Origin: JAUXFK01 sp034189035
Lineage (GTDB): Bacteria > Desulfobacterota > UBA8473
Length of the DNA: 17,087 bases
Direction: 5' to 3'
Assembly (NCBI GenBank): GCA_034189035.1
Contig: JAXHVA010000091.1
Location: 1 to 17,087, forward strand
The notes beneath the pieces were generated by a model, which had not been told where the DNA came from, made no database searches, and saw only the letters and a program-made list of their open reading frames with translations. The position numbers and the translations under genes were made by a program. Below are positions 7,597-14,319 of the stretch, piece by piece. Each line of letters begins with the position of its first letter. Position 1 is the first letter of the stretch.

Positions 7597-8202
7597 TTAA
7601 GGTCTCATGTTTGTCATAACCATATAAGTCCCATCAGGAGGTAATCCCGGCCTTATAATTAATGGGGCGCTATTATTAAATCTCCTTGGCTCTGAAATAA
7701 AAGATATAATCTCATTTTTAAAATAAATATAAATACCGTTTCGCCATCGTTCCTGAACTTCTTTTTTCCCAGTTCCCTCACATTTTGGACATGTATTTCC
7801 ACCAACCATCTTAGCCCCTCCACAAAACCTGCAATTAATAACTTGGTCTTTATATTTATTTCTCCTTTCAATTATAACACCTTTGCTTAATTTGATTTGA
7901 TCCCCAGGCTTTAAGGATATAGGCCGCCTTAACATCTCCCCACACATTGATACGCCTTTATGAATACAAGCGCCGATAAACCGCCTCATTTCCTCCATAG
8001 TGGAAAAAGAAGCGTATTTTGAGGCTTTATATATATTTGCAAGGTTGTCAACATCATGCTCATGAATCTCATCCAAGGTTTTTCTATCAAACCAACTATC
8101 CTTTTTATCGTTTTTTTCTTCCTCTTCAAGATAATCCCTTAAAGCATGTTTTCTAAGTTTCTCATCTTGTATCGCCTCTATCATATCCATAGTGTATTCC
8201 AT
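7597..8202 (-). CDS. Zinc-finger (DnaJ-type CxxCxG) protein of the head module
   Basis: The product is 201 residues. ATG 8202 has AGGGGAGGGG 8 bases upstream. The N-terminal half is charged and helical (about 1-75). Two CxxC pairs at C124/C127 and C138/C141 (CRFCGGAKMVGGNTCPKCEG) match the spacing of one DnaJ-type zinc-binding repeat. The C-terminal 50 residues are beta-like and rich in Arg and Pro. No J domain is present, so it is not a DnaJ protein. The zinc site probably stabilises a fold that binds a protein or nucleic acid partner. It sits between the portal and scaffold genes. Its function is not recognised. Confidence 0.65.
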   Translation of the reverse strand: MEYTMDMIEAIQDEKLRKHALRDYLEEEEKNDKKDSWFDRKTLDEIHEHDVDNLANIYKASKYASFSTMEEMRRFIGACIHKGVSMCGEMLRRPISLKPGDQIKLSKGVIIERRNKYKDQVINCRFCGGAKMVGGNTCPKCEGTGKKEVQERWRNGIYIYFKNEIISFISEPRRFNNSAPLIIRPGLPPDGTYMVMTNMRP

Positions 8203-8220
8203 TTAAAGATACCCCTCCCC

Positions 8221-8382
8221 TTATCTTGTTTTTTTCTTTTTCCGCACAGGCCCTGCGACTGTCCTGCCACCTCTTGGTCCCTTTTTACGGACTATATCGA
8301 CACGCATATATTTATTTTTACCAACTTTAATAGTCCTTGTTTTTATACTCCCCCCACGTTTCTTTATTTCTGCTTTCGGCAT
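8221..8382 (-). CDS. Tiny very basic protein downstream of portal
   Basis: This is a 53-residue frame from ATG 8382 to TAA, starting 11 bases after the portal stop. About a third of residues are Lys or Arg, with a basic start (MPKAEIKKRGG), a beta-like centre (TIKVGKNKYMRVDIV) and a PVRKKKKTR tail. Only a weak ribosome site (GTAGGGT) is seen, so coupling to portal translation is likely. Composition suggests nucleic-acid binding. The gene fills the only sizeable gap between portal and the zinc-finger gene, and the sequence is not repetitive, which supports it being real. Function unknown. Confidence 0.6.
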   Translation of the reverse strand: MPKAEIKKRGGSIKTRTIKVGKNKYMRVDIVRKKGPRGGRTVAGPVRKKKKTR

Positions 8383-8393
8383 ATAAAAGGACC

Positions 8394-10526
8394 CTACATC
8401 AAGGAAAAATCTTGCCCACTAACAGGCTGGCCGCTAGCATCAAGAGCTGCTAATCCTGGCTTATTGCCATTACCTTCATTTGTGGCCCCGGCGCTCCTAT
8501 TTGTGGCAATCATCATTAATTGTTCTATGGGATATCCAGTCGCTTGGGCTATGTTTTGAAGCATCATCTGAATCTGGGCATACTCTTTATTTCTTAAAAT
8601 ATCGTCACTTTCTGGCAAGATTTTGTTGGTGTTCATTTTTAAAGATTTTACCACTTCCCTTAAAACTTCCGCCCTACCTTCTATTCCTAAAATACCCATA
8701 TCAAACTGATTCGCTGTATCCCTTAGAAACTCCATTCTTCGCATCTGTAATTGTTCCATTATCACAAGATATTCTGAAGCTCTTGCGATAATATTCATAT
8801 CCCCTCTGGCTTTTTCGGGTTCATTAATCATAATATATAGCCATTTATCATAAACCGAAGGCTTTATAATGCCTTTATCAACATTTCTTACAACTAAACG
8901 AAAGCCCTTGCTTGCACTATTCATTAACATGCTTAATCCAGAGGCAGTACGCCCGGCTCCACCTACTTTTTCGGAACCGTACATATATTTTGGTATGCTG
9001 GTTACTTCGCTCGCCTCACTATCTAAAGCCTTATAAAGATTTAAAAGCTCATCGACATTAGAATCTGGTTGAAAAAACCCTAAAGGATCACTACTGCCAC
9101 CCATTTCGTCTGCTGTAAAAGCCCACTTTTTAAAAGGGGAGACATCCATATTTTGTCCCGGATTAATCCTGTCAACATTGTACCACATCTGGAAACCGCT
9201 AGTTATCCCTAAATTATTTACTATCGCACGGACACATGAATTACAGATGTCTTGCAAATAATCCATTATCAAGGGAATACAATTCCCCCATACAGAATCG
9301 TTATTATTTTCAAAAGAAGCTGTAAAATAATCCCTTTTCCCTAAAGGATGTGGATTTAATATGGCTCCTATAACAATCTCCGCTATCTTATATGCTTTTA
9401 TATGGTAATCTATATCAGGATCAGGTATGTTCTCTTTATCCATTCCCCATTCTATCAGGGTTTTACCCTGCACAGGCCCCCAAAAAACCAGCGTGTCTAA
9501 TACTCCTTCCGGGTCAATGTTTTCTTCCGGCCTATTCTCAAGCTCGGCCTTTTCTGTGTCGTTATTTAATGATATTTTATACCCGGATGCATATTGGCTA
9601 AGAACTAGCCTGATTGCTTCTTCGTTATAACCCTCTACGCCTATTAAATCATTAAGATCGGATCGCCTTAATCTCATCAACTCAAACAAGTAGCCATCAT
9701 TTAACGATTTTGCCCCTGGTGATGGATACATATCAAAAGGATTTTTTCTCTCATATTTATCAATAATTTTATCCACAATTATTAACTGGCCGTCTCGCCA
9801 TTCTGGTTGCTTCTGATATTTATTCGACTTTCCGATAAATGCAGCAGGGAAAGCGACTAAATCATCCAAAAACTCTTCTAATGCCTCATACCATCCGCCC
9901 TCTATAAAATCATCCTCAATTTCTTTTGTTATTGCTGTGGCATCTTCCTTGGCCTGTTCTTTTATCCTATTTATGGCTTCATCTTTCATCTGGTTCTGCA
10001 GTTCCTGCCAGTCTATATTACTGGCAATTTGTTGCCCATAAACCATTAAAACCTGGGAATAAGCGGTCTGCATCCTACCGATAACATCCTCTTCTACTTG
10101 TGCTGGTAAATCCGGGATAGGAGTAGGCGCAACACTATAAGGCTTTTCCCCGGCCGGCAGTAGTATATCCTTTAACCAGCTCACAGCAGCCCGACAATAT
10201 TTATCTGTTAATTTAGCAAAATTCTTTGCTAAACCACTATTTTCTATCTTAGCTAAGACATCTGCGCTATATTCCCCTTTTCTTCGCCTTAAACAGTCAA
10301 GTAATTTAATCTCTATATCTTTCTTAGCCCTTTTTGCCGCATTCCAGCAGATGTCAATATGGGAGGCAAGGGATGTAATAACCGGACTATTAAGGTCTTC
10401 CTCGGCTAATCTCTTTGCTTCTATTTCCGCATCTTCCCTGGCCTTTATATCTGCATTACTTTCAAACGTGATAAGCCCAAGGCTACGAGTAGGATCGTAT
10501 GGCCTTATAGGTGGCATTCCAGGCAT
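8394..10526 (-). CDS. Portal protein (podovirus type)
   Basis: The product is 710 residues from ATG 10526. The first 60 residues carry a charged helix. Residues about 60-140 (ICWNAAKRAKKDIE ... LTDKYCRAAVSWLKDIL) match the opening wing of large podovirus portals. The clearest hallmark is at residues 510-560: SIPKYMYG, then GRTASGLSMLMNSASKG and a RNVDKGIIKP helix, which is the conserved stem/crown region. The C-terminal about 40 residues are Gly/Asn-rich and probably disordered. The portal forms the dodecamer through which DNA enters and leaves the head, and it docks the terminase. Large terminase lies directly upstream. The length fits the long portals of phages with an adaptor-nozzle tail. 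Confidence 0.9.
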   Translation of the reverse strand: MPGMPPIRPYDPTRSLGLITFESNADIKAREDAEIEAKRLAEEDLNSPVITSLASHIDICWNAAKRAKKDIEIKLLDCLRRRKGEYSADVLAKIENSGLAKNFAKLTDKYCRAAVSWLKDILLPAGEKPYSVAPTPIPDLPAQVEEDVIGRMQTAYSQVLMVYGQQIASNIDWQELQNQMKDEAINRIKEQAKEDATAITKEIEDDFIEGGWYEALEEFLDDLVAFPAAFIGKSNKYQKQPEWRDGQLIIVDKIIDKYERKNPFDMYPSPGAKSLNDGYLFELMRLRRSDLNDLIGVEGYNEEAIRLVLSQYASGYKISLNNDTEKAELENRPEENIDPEGVLDTLVFWGPVQGKTLIEWGMDKENIPDPDIDYHIKAYKIAEIVIGAILNPHPLGKRDYFTASFENNNDSVWGNCIPLIMDYLQDICNSCVRAIVNNLGITSGFQMWYNVDRINPGQNMDVSPFKKWAFTADEMGGSSDPLGFFQPDSNVDELLNLYKALDSEASEVTSIPKYMYGSEKVGGAGRTASGLSMLMNSASKGFRLVVRNVDKGIIKPSVYDKWLYIMINEPEKARGDMNIIARASEYLVIMEQLQMRRMEFLRDTANQFDMGILGIEGRAEVLREVVKSLKMNTNKILPESDDILRNKEYAQIQMMLQNIAQATGYPIEQLMMIATNRSAGATNEGNGNKPGLAALDASGQPVSGQDFSLM

Positions 10527-10554
10527 TTCATTCTAATCCTTTTCCTTTTTTTGT

Positions 10555-12216
10555 TTACCATACCCAATTATTAGGCTCCTGTTTTAATCCTGCCTGCTTT
10601 TCTCCTGGCCTGAAAATCCTTGTTTTTTGGCAAGCCAAATAAAAATAGTTAGTGCTATGCCTGTAATGATCTGGGCCTAATACCCTGTAATAATATTTAC
10701 TCGCCCCGGTATTAGGGTCTTCTTCAAGGGTTTTAGCCGTATTACACATCTCAATAGCATAATCCTCGACCTCTTTACACCGCCTTGGAATAACACATCT
10801 ACCTTCTATAGTCATTAGATCATGCGTAGCGTCAAGTATTTCAGTCCTATTTACTTGAACCATCCTTCCACGCTCATCCCACGATGCCGCCCCTCGCTGA
10901 TTCTCATTATATTTACAACCAAATACAGGATAGCTCTCACCACTCCCAAACTCCCTAACCTTATGCGCTTCAGGCTCAGAATCTATTACACACATCTTTA
11001 CCCCGAATAATTTACCTAAATCATGTAAATCATTAAAATTATCTACTTTCACTATTTTTATAATCACATACCGGTCTTTCCCGGCCTTATAGCCTATCGT
11101 TACATGAAGAATATTACCCACATCAACCCCCATAGAGCAAGGGCCAACGTGCTTCACGGATATAGGATCACGTCCGCAACAAGAATATATATCGTTCCTC
11201 TCAAGCTTATTTTCAGACGCAATATGCGCCATCCCTAACTTAGAGTTCATGACCTCCGTTAAATTACCGTTCGGAGGATCATGGTAAGACTCTAATATGC
11301 TCCCAGGGTCAACATATACCGAGTTAAGTTGGCTTATCCACCAACCAACTAAATCCTTTACGTCAGGCTTCCTCGCAACCCACTTACCGTCTTTCGGAAA
11401 TATTTCAGCACCACAAACCTTACATGCCCGATAAACCGTACCATCGCTCCTATACTTTAAGCAATCGGGAAACTCCAATTCTAAGCATGTTTCATGACCT
11501 ACCCCTAAACCACTCGACTGTTCAACAGGCTTATAAGACCGTGATGAAGCCTTACACGGTATCATCCTCACCCTTTGGTCTGATTTCTGATATTTTTTAT
11601 CTATACCAAATCCCGGTATAGATGGCGTAGATAAGTAAAATTCATCCTTCACTAAACTATGATCCAGCCGCGCCTTCGCCAACAGAGTCATTTCCATATC
11701 CATTTCATCATATTCATCATATCCCAAACCGTCCACAGGCTCACTCTTAAGCGCCGCACTACTCTTTTTACTACCCTCTATCTTTGCCGTTGACCGAGCA
11801 CCCGTAAAATACAGGTTAGAAGAACCAACCCTCTTTAATTCAATATTGTCCGTCCCTGCTACATATTTATTTATGCATTTATTATCCGTTATCAATGGCG
11901 TAAATCTCGATTGACTAAATCGTCTAACTGTCCCTATTGTCGGAAATAAGTACATAAAACCCTGTGAGTATTTACCATAAATTAAATTATGGATCACTTT
12001 CAGCATATATGTTAAAGTAAAACCCATTTGTGCACCTTTCATAGCGCACTGGGCTTTATCATCACACTGAAGGATGTCTATAGTGTATTCATGCCCCTCA
12101 GTTAGGTACGGACCACTAGGTAGCGTTAAATGATTGTAATCCGCCCATATCCACGCATCCACAGCCATCAACTGCTCTAATAATAAATCATCATCCTTCT
12201 TGGTTGCCTTAGACAC
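10555..12216 (-). CDS. Terminase large subunit, GpA-type
   Basis: The product is 553 residues. The start is GTG 12216 with AAAAGG about 10 bases upstream. The ATPase half has a Walker A variant KGAQMGFT (60-67) and a Walker B/catalytic run LGYDEYDEMD (164-173). A Cys cluster, C244, C252, C265 and C268, resembles the zinc insertion found in GpA proteins. The nuclease half has acidic residues in MGVDVG (D365) and VIDSEPE (D412), and a C-terminal GPDHYRHSTNY (D516, H517), as in the RNase H-like fold of this family. It cuts concatemeric DNA and pumps it into the head through the portal. The small terminase lies upstream, across a 378-base gap that probably contains the recognition site. Confidence 0.9.
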   Translation of the reverse strand: MSKATKKDDDLLLEQLMAVDAWIWADYNHLTLPSGPYLTEGHEYTIDILQCDDKAQCAMKGAQMGFTLTYMLKVIHNLIYGKYSQGFMYLFPTIGTVRRFSQSRFTPLITDNKCINKYVAGTDNIELKRVGSSNLYFTGARSTAKIEGSKKSSAALKSEPVDGLGYDEYDEMDMEMTLLAKARLDHSLVKDEFYLSTPSIPGFGIDKKYQKSDQRVRMIPCKASSRSYKPVEQSSGLGVGHETCLELEFPDCLKYRSDGTVYRACKVCGAEIFPKDGKWVARKPDVKDLVGWWISQLNSVYVDPGSILESYHDPPNGNLTEVMNSKLGMAHIASENKLERNDIYSCCGRDPISVKHVGPCSMGVDVGNILHVTIGYKAGKDRYVIIKIVKVDNFNDLHDLGKLFGVKMCVIDSEPEAHKVREFGSGESYPVFGCKYNENQRGAASWDERGRMVQVNRTEILDATHDLMTIEGRCVIPRRCKEVEDYAIEMCNTAKTLEEDPNTGASKYYYRVLGPDHYRHSTNYFYLACQKTRIFRPGEKQAGLKQEPNNWVW

Positions 12217-12594
12217 TTAAATTAAAACCCTTTTATTTTTTATATAATAAATCTTAAATTCCATTAAAAAAATACCACAGGGAGAATGAGAAAGAGAATG
12301 AAGGGGGGGAGGGGGTATATATGTATACGATAATCATTGGTCCACCCTACCCCATACGGGGGGGCATTGCCTCTACGCCACCCCTGGAGCGAAGAGCCGC
12401 TCCTATCAACCCTGCCAGCAATGCGCCGTTATAAATAAACTGGGCGTTATAAGATCTATTATGTAAACAATGAGTATTTCAAAGTATTTCAGGGCATATC
12501 AAAGATCACACAGCCGAATATCGCCAATCCCGGCATAAATACTATGCTAAACTGAGTTAAGTTAAATATCGCCTGAGATCGCCCGTAATCACCT
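12217..12594. other. 378-base gap between small and large terminase genes
   Basis: No convincing gene was found on either strand. The part next to the small terminase (12471-12610) holds 10-bp phased repeats. The middle holds a perfect 6-bp hairpin (12386-12403, GGAGCG/CGCTCC) and a C4/G4 inverted repeat near 12350. Next to the large terminase are a G-rich tract (12303-12315) and two copies of GAGAATGA (12282-12289, 12294-12301). The location suits a DNA-packaging start site. Confidence 0.55.
12471..12510. repeat. Degenerate 10-bp phased repeats (TATTTCA type)
   Basis: Four successive 10-base units: TATTTCA at 12475 and again at 12485, CATATCA at 12495, then a weaker GATCACA at 12504. The first two are identical over nine bases. 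The spacing is one helical turn, so sites would lie on one face of the DNA. They adjoin the ATCGCC repeats and may form one binding region. Confidence 0.5.
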
Positions 12595-12609
12595 CTAATC
12601 GCCATCGCT
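12568..12609. repeat. ATCGCC repeats at exact 10-bp spacing
   Basis: ATCGCC starts at 12568, 12578 and 12598, with ATCACC at 12588; a partial ATCGCT follows at 12604 and a further ATCGCC lies at 12520. On the minus strand the motif reads GGCGAT. The array runs across the stop codon of the small terminase. Helically phased short repeats next to the terminase genes are what a small-terminase binding site would look like (inference). Confidence 0.6.
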
Positions 12610-13041
12610 ATTAATCCGTTTTCGAGCGATCTCCCTCGCTATATTTTTCAGCTCCTTTCGGCGCTCTGACGACTCAATAGCTACCCCTATATTTTCGGTC
12701 GTTTGGCCGTCTATAAGCCTGGATTTATCGACTAAAATAGACGCATCCAGGACCAATTTAGTCTTGGGATGGTCTTTAGGGTCAACTTCCCTGACGAGCT
12801 CAAGAGCCTTGCCTTTAGCAATTCTTGCAAACTCCTTTTCCCAGATCTCTGCTACATCTAATTCCGTCTTCTCATTATATCTATTCTTAGCTATAATTTT
12901 CGAGACAAGTTGGTGGGCAATCCCAAACCGCTTTGCTATGGCTGATTGTGTCATCCCCTCGATTAAATGGTAGTAAACAATTAACGAGTCACGATCATAC
13001 TTAGTTAGGCGATCCGCAATAGCTAAATTAACTGCGACCAC
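12595..13041 (-). CDS. Terminase small subunit-like HTH protein
   Basis: The product is 148 residues. The start is GTG 13041 with GAGGG 5 bases upstream; that G is also the last base of the preceding gene's TAG stop (TAGTG), so translation is coupled. A helix-turn-helix lies at about 30-52 (MTQSAIAKRFGIAHQLVSKII). The rest is charged and helical, with a Lys/Arg-rich C-terminus (ERRKELKNIAREIARKRIN), as in small terminases that use an N-terminal HTH to bind the packaging site and a helical part to form a ring. It lies upstream of the large terminase. A transcription regulator is the main alternative, but the position favours terminase. Confidence 0.7.
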   Translation of the reverse strand: MVAVNLAIADRLTKYDRDSLIVYYHLIEGMTQSAIAKRFGIAHQLVSKIIAKNRYNEKTELDVAEIWEKEFARIAKGKALELVREVDPKDHPKTKLVLDASILVDKSRLIDGQTTENIGVAIESSERRKELKNIAREIARKRINSDGD

Positions 13042-13220
13042 TATTTCCCTCGTCTTTTTTGGGTCATATTAGTGATTAAATGACCCTGCATAGCTGCCCA
13101 TTTTGAGTATGTCGGAAACGCAGAATAGGCGTCTGGCCCTTTAGCTTGCGCTCTTTTACGAGCGGCTGCATATTTAGATCGTGAGTCCGTTACACTGATT
13201 TTTCTTGGTTTTTTTGGCAT
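13041..13220 (-). CDS. Small basic protein, first gene of the late operon
   Basis: A 59-residue frame runs from ATG 13220, with AGGAG 10 bases upstream, to a TAG that overlaps the next gene's GTG start by one base. The sequence is basic at both ends (MPKKPRKISV ... TQKRRGK) with a short helical centre (SKYAAARKRAQAKG). No motif is recognised. It has its own ribosome site and is translationally linked to the small terminase, so it is probably a real gene. It is the first gene after the late promoter at 13285-13313. DNA binding is possible from the charge alone. Confidence 0.65.
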   Translation of the reverse strand: MPKKPRKISVTDSRSKYAAARKRAQAKGPDAYSAFPTYSKWAAMQGHLITNMTQKRRGK

Positions 13221-13253
13221 TTTTTACTTGCTCCTAATTTTACTGTTGTAATC

Positions 13254-13278
13254 CTTATTGAGAATGAGTCGCAATAAG
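13254..13278. promoter_or_regulatory. Dyad operator, copy 1
   Basis: CTTATTG and CAATAAG form the outer arms. The inner part is also partly symmetric, with 20 of 25 positions matching the reverse complement. All 25 bases recur exactly in copy 3. It covers the predicted start site of the late promoter, so a bound protein would block transcription. Confidence 0.65.
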
Positions 13279-13284
13279 ACATTA

Positions 13285-13313
13285 ATTAAACACTATCGCA
13301 CCTGTCTTGTAAA
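13285..13313 (-). promoter_or_regulatory. Sigma70-type late promoter
   Basis: On the minus strand, TTTACA (13313-13308), a 17-base spacer, then TTTAAT (13290-13285). Each box matches consensus at 5 of 6 positions. The predicted start is near 13278, about 58 bases before the first ATG at 13220. It should drive the packaging and structural genes. Confidence 0.55.
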
Positions 13314-13326
13314 CCTATTTCTTATT

Positions 13327-13351
13327 GTTATTGAGAATCAATTGCAATAAG
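13327..13351. promoter_or_regulatory. Dyad operator, copy 2 (diverged)
   Basis: TTATTG and CAATAA arms with an inner TTGAGAATC like copies 1 and 3, but a different right inner half (AATTG). It lies just upstream of the late promoter's -35 box, with copy 1 on the other side. Confidence 0.55.
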
Positions 13352-13640
13352 CGAACAAAAAAAACTCACCCCCGGTTATGGTCTAGCGCCAGTTAAAAAG
13401 CCTGGGGCTATATGCAACCGAAGGATGAAAGAGAGGAAAAGAGTAAATAAAGGGTTATATAATTATTAATGTCCTCTCTAATCATTATGTGACACTATAT
13501 AGACAAGGAATTATCGAGCGGTATTGTATAGGGACCCCTCCCCGGCCTTTACCGTCCTTCCTGCTTGCTAGGACTGCCATATAAACTCGTTTATCCGTTA
13601 CCCCACTTAATGCTTATTCTCAGTAGTCTCCTGTTTAGGT

Positions 13641-13665
13641 CTTATTGAGAATGAGTCGCAATAAG
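13641..13665. promoter_or_regulatory. Dyad operator, copy 3
   Basis: Identical to copy 1 over all 25 bases, with unrelated flanks. A TTGACA on the minus strand (13674-13669) lies next to it, but no good -10 box follows. It may be an auxiliary site for looping. Confidence 0.6.
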
Positions 13666-13741
13666 CTGTGTCAATGGGCGATCGGCGTCCGGTTGTGAGT
13701 CTGTCATAGACGCCCTTGCCTTTTTTGATATAAATTGTGTG

Positions 13742-13960
13742 CTATGTTTTGACTATTTTGCCGCAATTGAAGCATCGGCTGATGCTCTTAGGTACACCGA
13801 TCCACGCTCTAGCCGGGATAGTCACCCTGCTTACGCAAAAAACCGAGAAACAGTGCGGGCAATCACCAAGCTGATATTTTTCTTGAATCGGGACAGCAGA
13901 ATAATCCGGCTCCACGTCATTATCATCGAAATCGAGCTCTTTAGGGTGCAATGTTACCAT
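13742..13960 (-). CDS. Small zinc-ribbon protein
   Basis: The product is 72 residues if it starts at ATG 13960. An ATG at 13969 is also in frame, but GAGGG (13974-13970) directly touches that one and is 9 bases from 13960, so the latter is preferred. The N-terminal 30 residues are acidic. Two CxxC knuckles, C34/C37 (CPHC) and C63/C66 (CFNC), form a zinc ribbon around a beta-like stretch. Zinc ribbons of this size occur in phage regulators and in nucleic-acid-binding accessory proteins. It lies between the terminator of the membrane-peptide gene and the late control region. Its own promoter was not found. Function unknown. Confidence 0.6.
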   Translation of the reverse strand: MVTLHPKELDFDDNDVEPDYSAVPIQEKYQLGDCPHCFSVFCVSRVTIPARAWIGVPKSISRCFNCGKIVKT

Positions 13961-13983
13961 CCTGCACATCCCTCATACAAAAA

Positions 13984-14015
13984 CAAAAAAACCGATCAAA
14001 ACATTATTTAATCGG
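13984..14015 (-). terminator. Rho-independent terminator after the membrane-peptide gene
   Basis: On the minus strand, CCGATTAAA pairs with TTTGATCGG (nine pairs, one G-U) around a 6-base loop and is followed by seven U. The stop codon of the 40-residue gene lies inside the stem. Confidence 0.75.
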
Positions 14016-14126
14016 CGTATCGTTATTATACCAGCGGAAGACCCATCTCGCAACAAAATAATATAATACAATTAGTGAGATAGCACCAGCTCCTATGAGT
14101 ATGTGTCCAATTGTTTGGTCTAACAT
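14004..14126 (-). CDS. 40-residue single-span membrane peptide
   Basis: ATG 14126 has AGGGGG 8 bases upstream. The peptide starts with a short polar head (MLDQTIGH), then one hydrophobic span of about 20 residues (ILIGAGAISLIVLYYFVA), and ends in a basic-aromatic, polar tail (RWVFRWYNNDTPIK). It will insert in the inner membrane. A strong promoter (14275-14247), a leader of about 110 bases with a hairpin, and a terminator make it a single-gene unit. Possible roles are a holin-like or superinfection-exclusion peptide, or a type I toxin-like peptide; the sequence does not decide among them. No antisense RNA promoter against it was identified with confidence. Confidence 0.6.
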   Translation of the reverse strand: MLDQTIGHILIGAGAISLIVLYYFVARWVFRWYNNDTPIK

Positions 14127-14170
14127 GCAAATATCCCCCTATCATTATTATATGTGTGATTAAAGATCCC

Positions 14171-14210
14171 CCGGGACAGCGCAGCCACCCCTTTGACTTG
14201 GCTTACCCGG
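14171..14210. other. Stem-loop in the leader of the membrane-peptide gene
   Basis: CCGGG (14171-14175) pairs with CCCGG (14206-14210), and inside it AGCC (14183-14186) pairs with GGCT (14200-14203). It lies within the predicted minus-strand leader. No known riboswitch class was recognised. It could control translation of the peptide. Confidence 0.4.
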
Positions 14211-14246
14211 AGGATTGTAAAGGAGGAAATGAAAAAAGCAACTTTG

Positions 14247-14275
14247 ATTATTGTATAAATGTAGGTGATTGTCAA
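14247..14275 (-). promoter_or_regulatory. Sigma70-type promoter for the membrane-peptide gene
   Basis: On the minus strand, TTGACA (14275-14270, perfect), a 17-base spacer, then AATAAT (14252-14247, 5 of 6). The predicted start is near 14240. The -35 box lies in the dyad at 14266-14290 and overlaps the -35 of a weaker plus-strand promoter. Confidence 0.55.
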
Positions 14276-14290
14276 TAAAAATTGCAATCA
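14266..14290. promoter_or_regulatory. Dyad between divergent pyrE and membrane-peptide genes
   Basis: TGATTGTCAAT (14266-14276) and ATTGCAATCA (14281-14290) are inverted copies with one extra base and an AAAA centre. The dyad covers the -35 boxes of both predicted promoters, so one bound regulator could affect both genes. Confidence 0.45.
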
Positions 14291-14299
14291 TGAGATAAT
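14269..14299 (+). promoter_or_regulatory. Possible pyrE promoter
   Basis: TTGTCA (14269-14274) and GATAAT (14294-14299), each 5 of 6 to consensus, but with a long 19-base spacer. The transcript would start about 14 bases before the pyrE ATG, leaving little room for a ribosome site, and none is visible. Confidence 0.3.
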
Positions 14300-14319
14300 T
14301 AGTGTATTAATGATGTGCT

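Larger units (their letters stand above)
13221..13741. other. 521-base control region upstream of the late operon
   Basis: No supported gene. It holds three related dyads (13254-13278, 13327-13351, 13641-13665), a sigma70-type promoter between the first two, a half-site CTTATTCTCAG at 13613-13623, and an 11-base match to the SP6 promoter core at 13489-13499 on the plus strand. The stretch 13500-13610 shows nothing else clear. Confidence 0.6.

Noticed and set aside
8146..8559. 137-residue plus-strand open frame
   Set aside because: It is antisense to the portal end and to the small basic gene. Its Phe/Leu/Pro-rich sequence is typical of the complement of an AT-rich gene.
12217..12264. Fifteen-residue minus-strand frame whose stop abuts the large terminase GTG
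   Set aside because: No ribosome site and AT-rich low-complexity sequence; the abutting stop is easily chance.
12301..12316. G-quadruplex in the G-rich tract
   Set aside because: There are only two long G runs, separated by one A. Four well-spaced runs are not present.
13254..13665. Reading the three dyads as Fur (iron regulator) boxes
   Set aside because: The left half TGAGAAT fits the Fur half-site, but the right half matches at only about 4 of 7 positions, and the outer CTTATTG/CAATAAG arms explain the symmetry better. No iron gene is nearby.
13739..14011. 90-residue plus-strand open frame
   Set aside because: It is antisense to the zinc-ribbon gene and runs through the terminator stem. 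It has no ribosome site.
14161..14220. Known riboswitch class in the membrane-peptide leader
   Set aside because: The nested stem was compared from memory with c-di-GMP, cobalamin, guanidine, fluoride and THF consensus features; none fits on either strand.
14229..14258. Nine-residue plus-strand frame (MKKATLIIV) with an AGGAGG just upstream
   Set aside because: The site is only 2 bases from the ATG, the frame has no conserved feature, and it lies in the leader region of a minus-strand gene. A leader peptide or a remnant is possible but unsupported.
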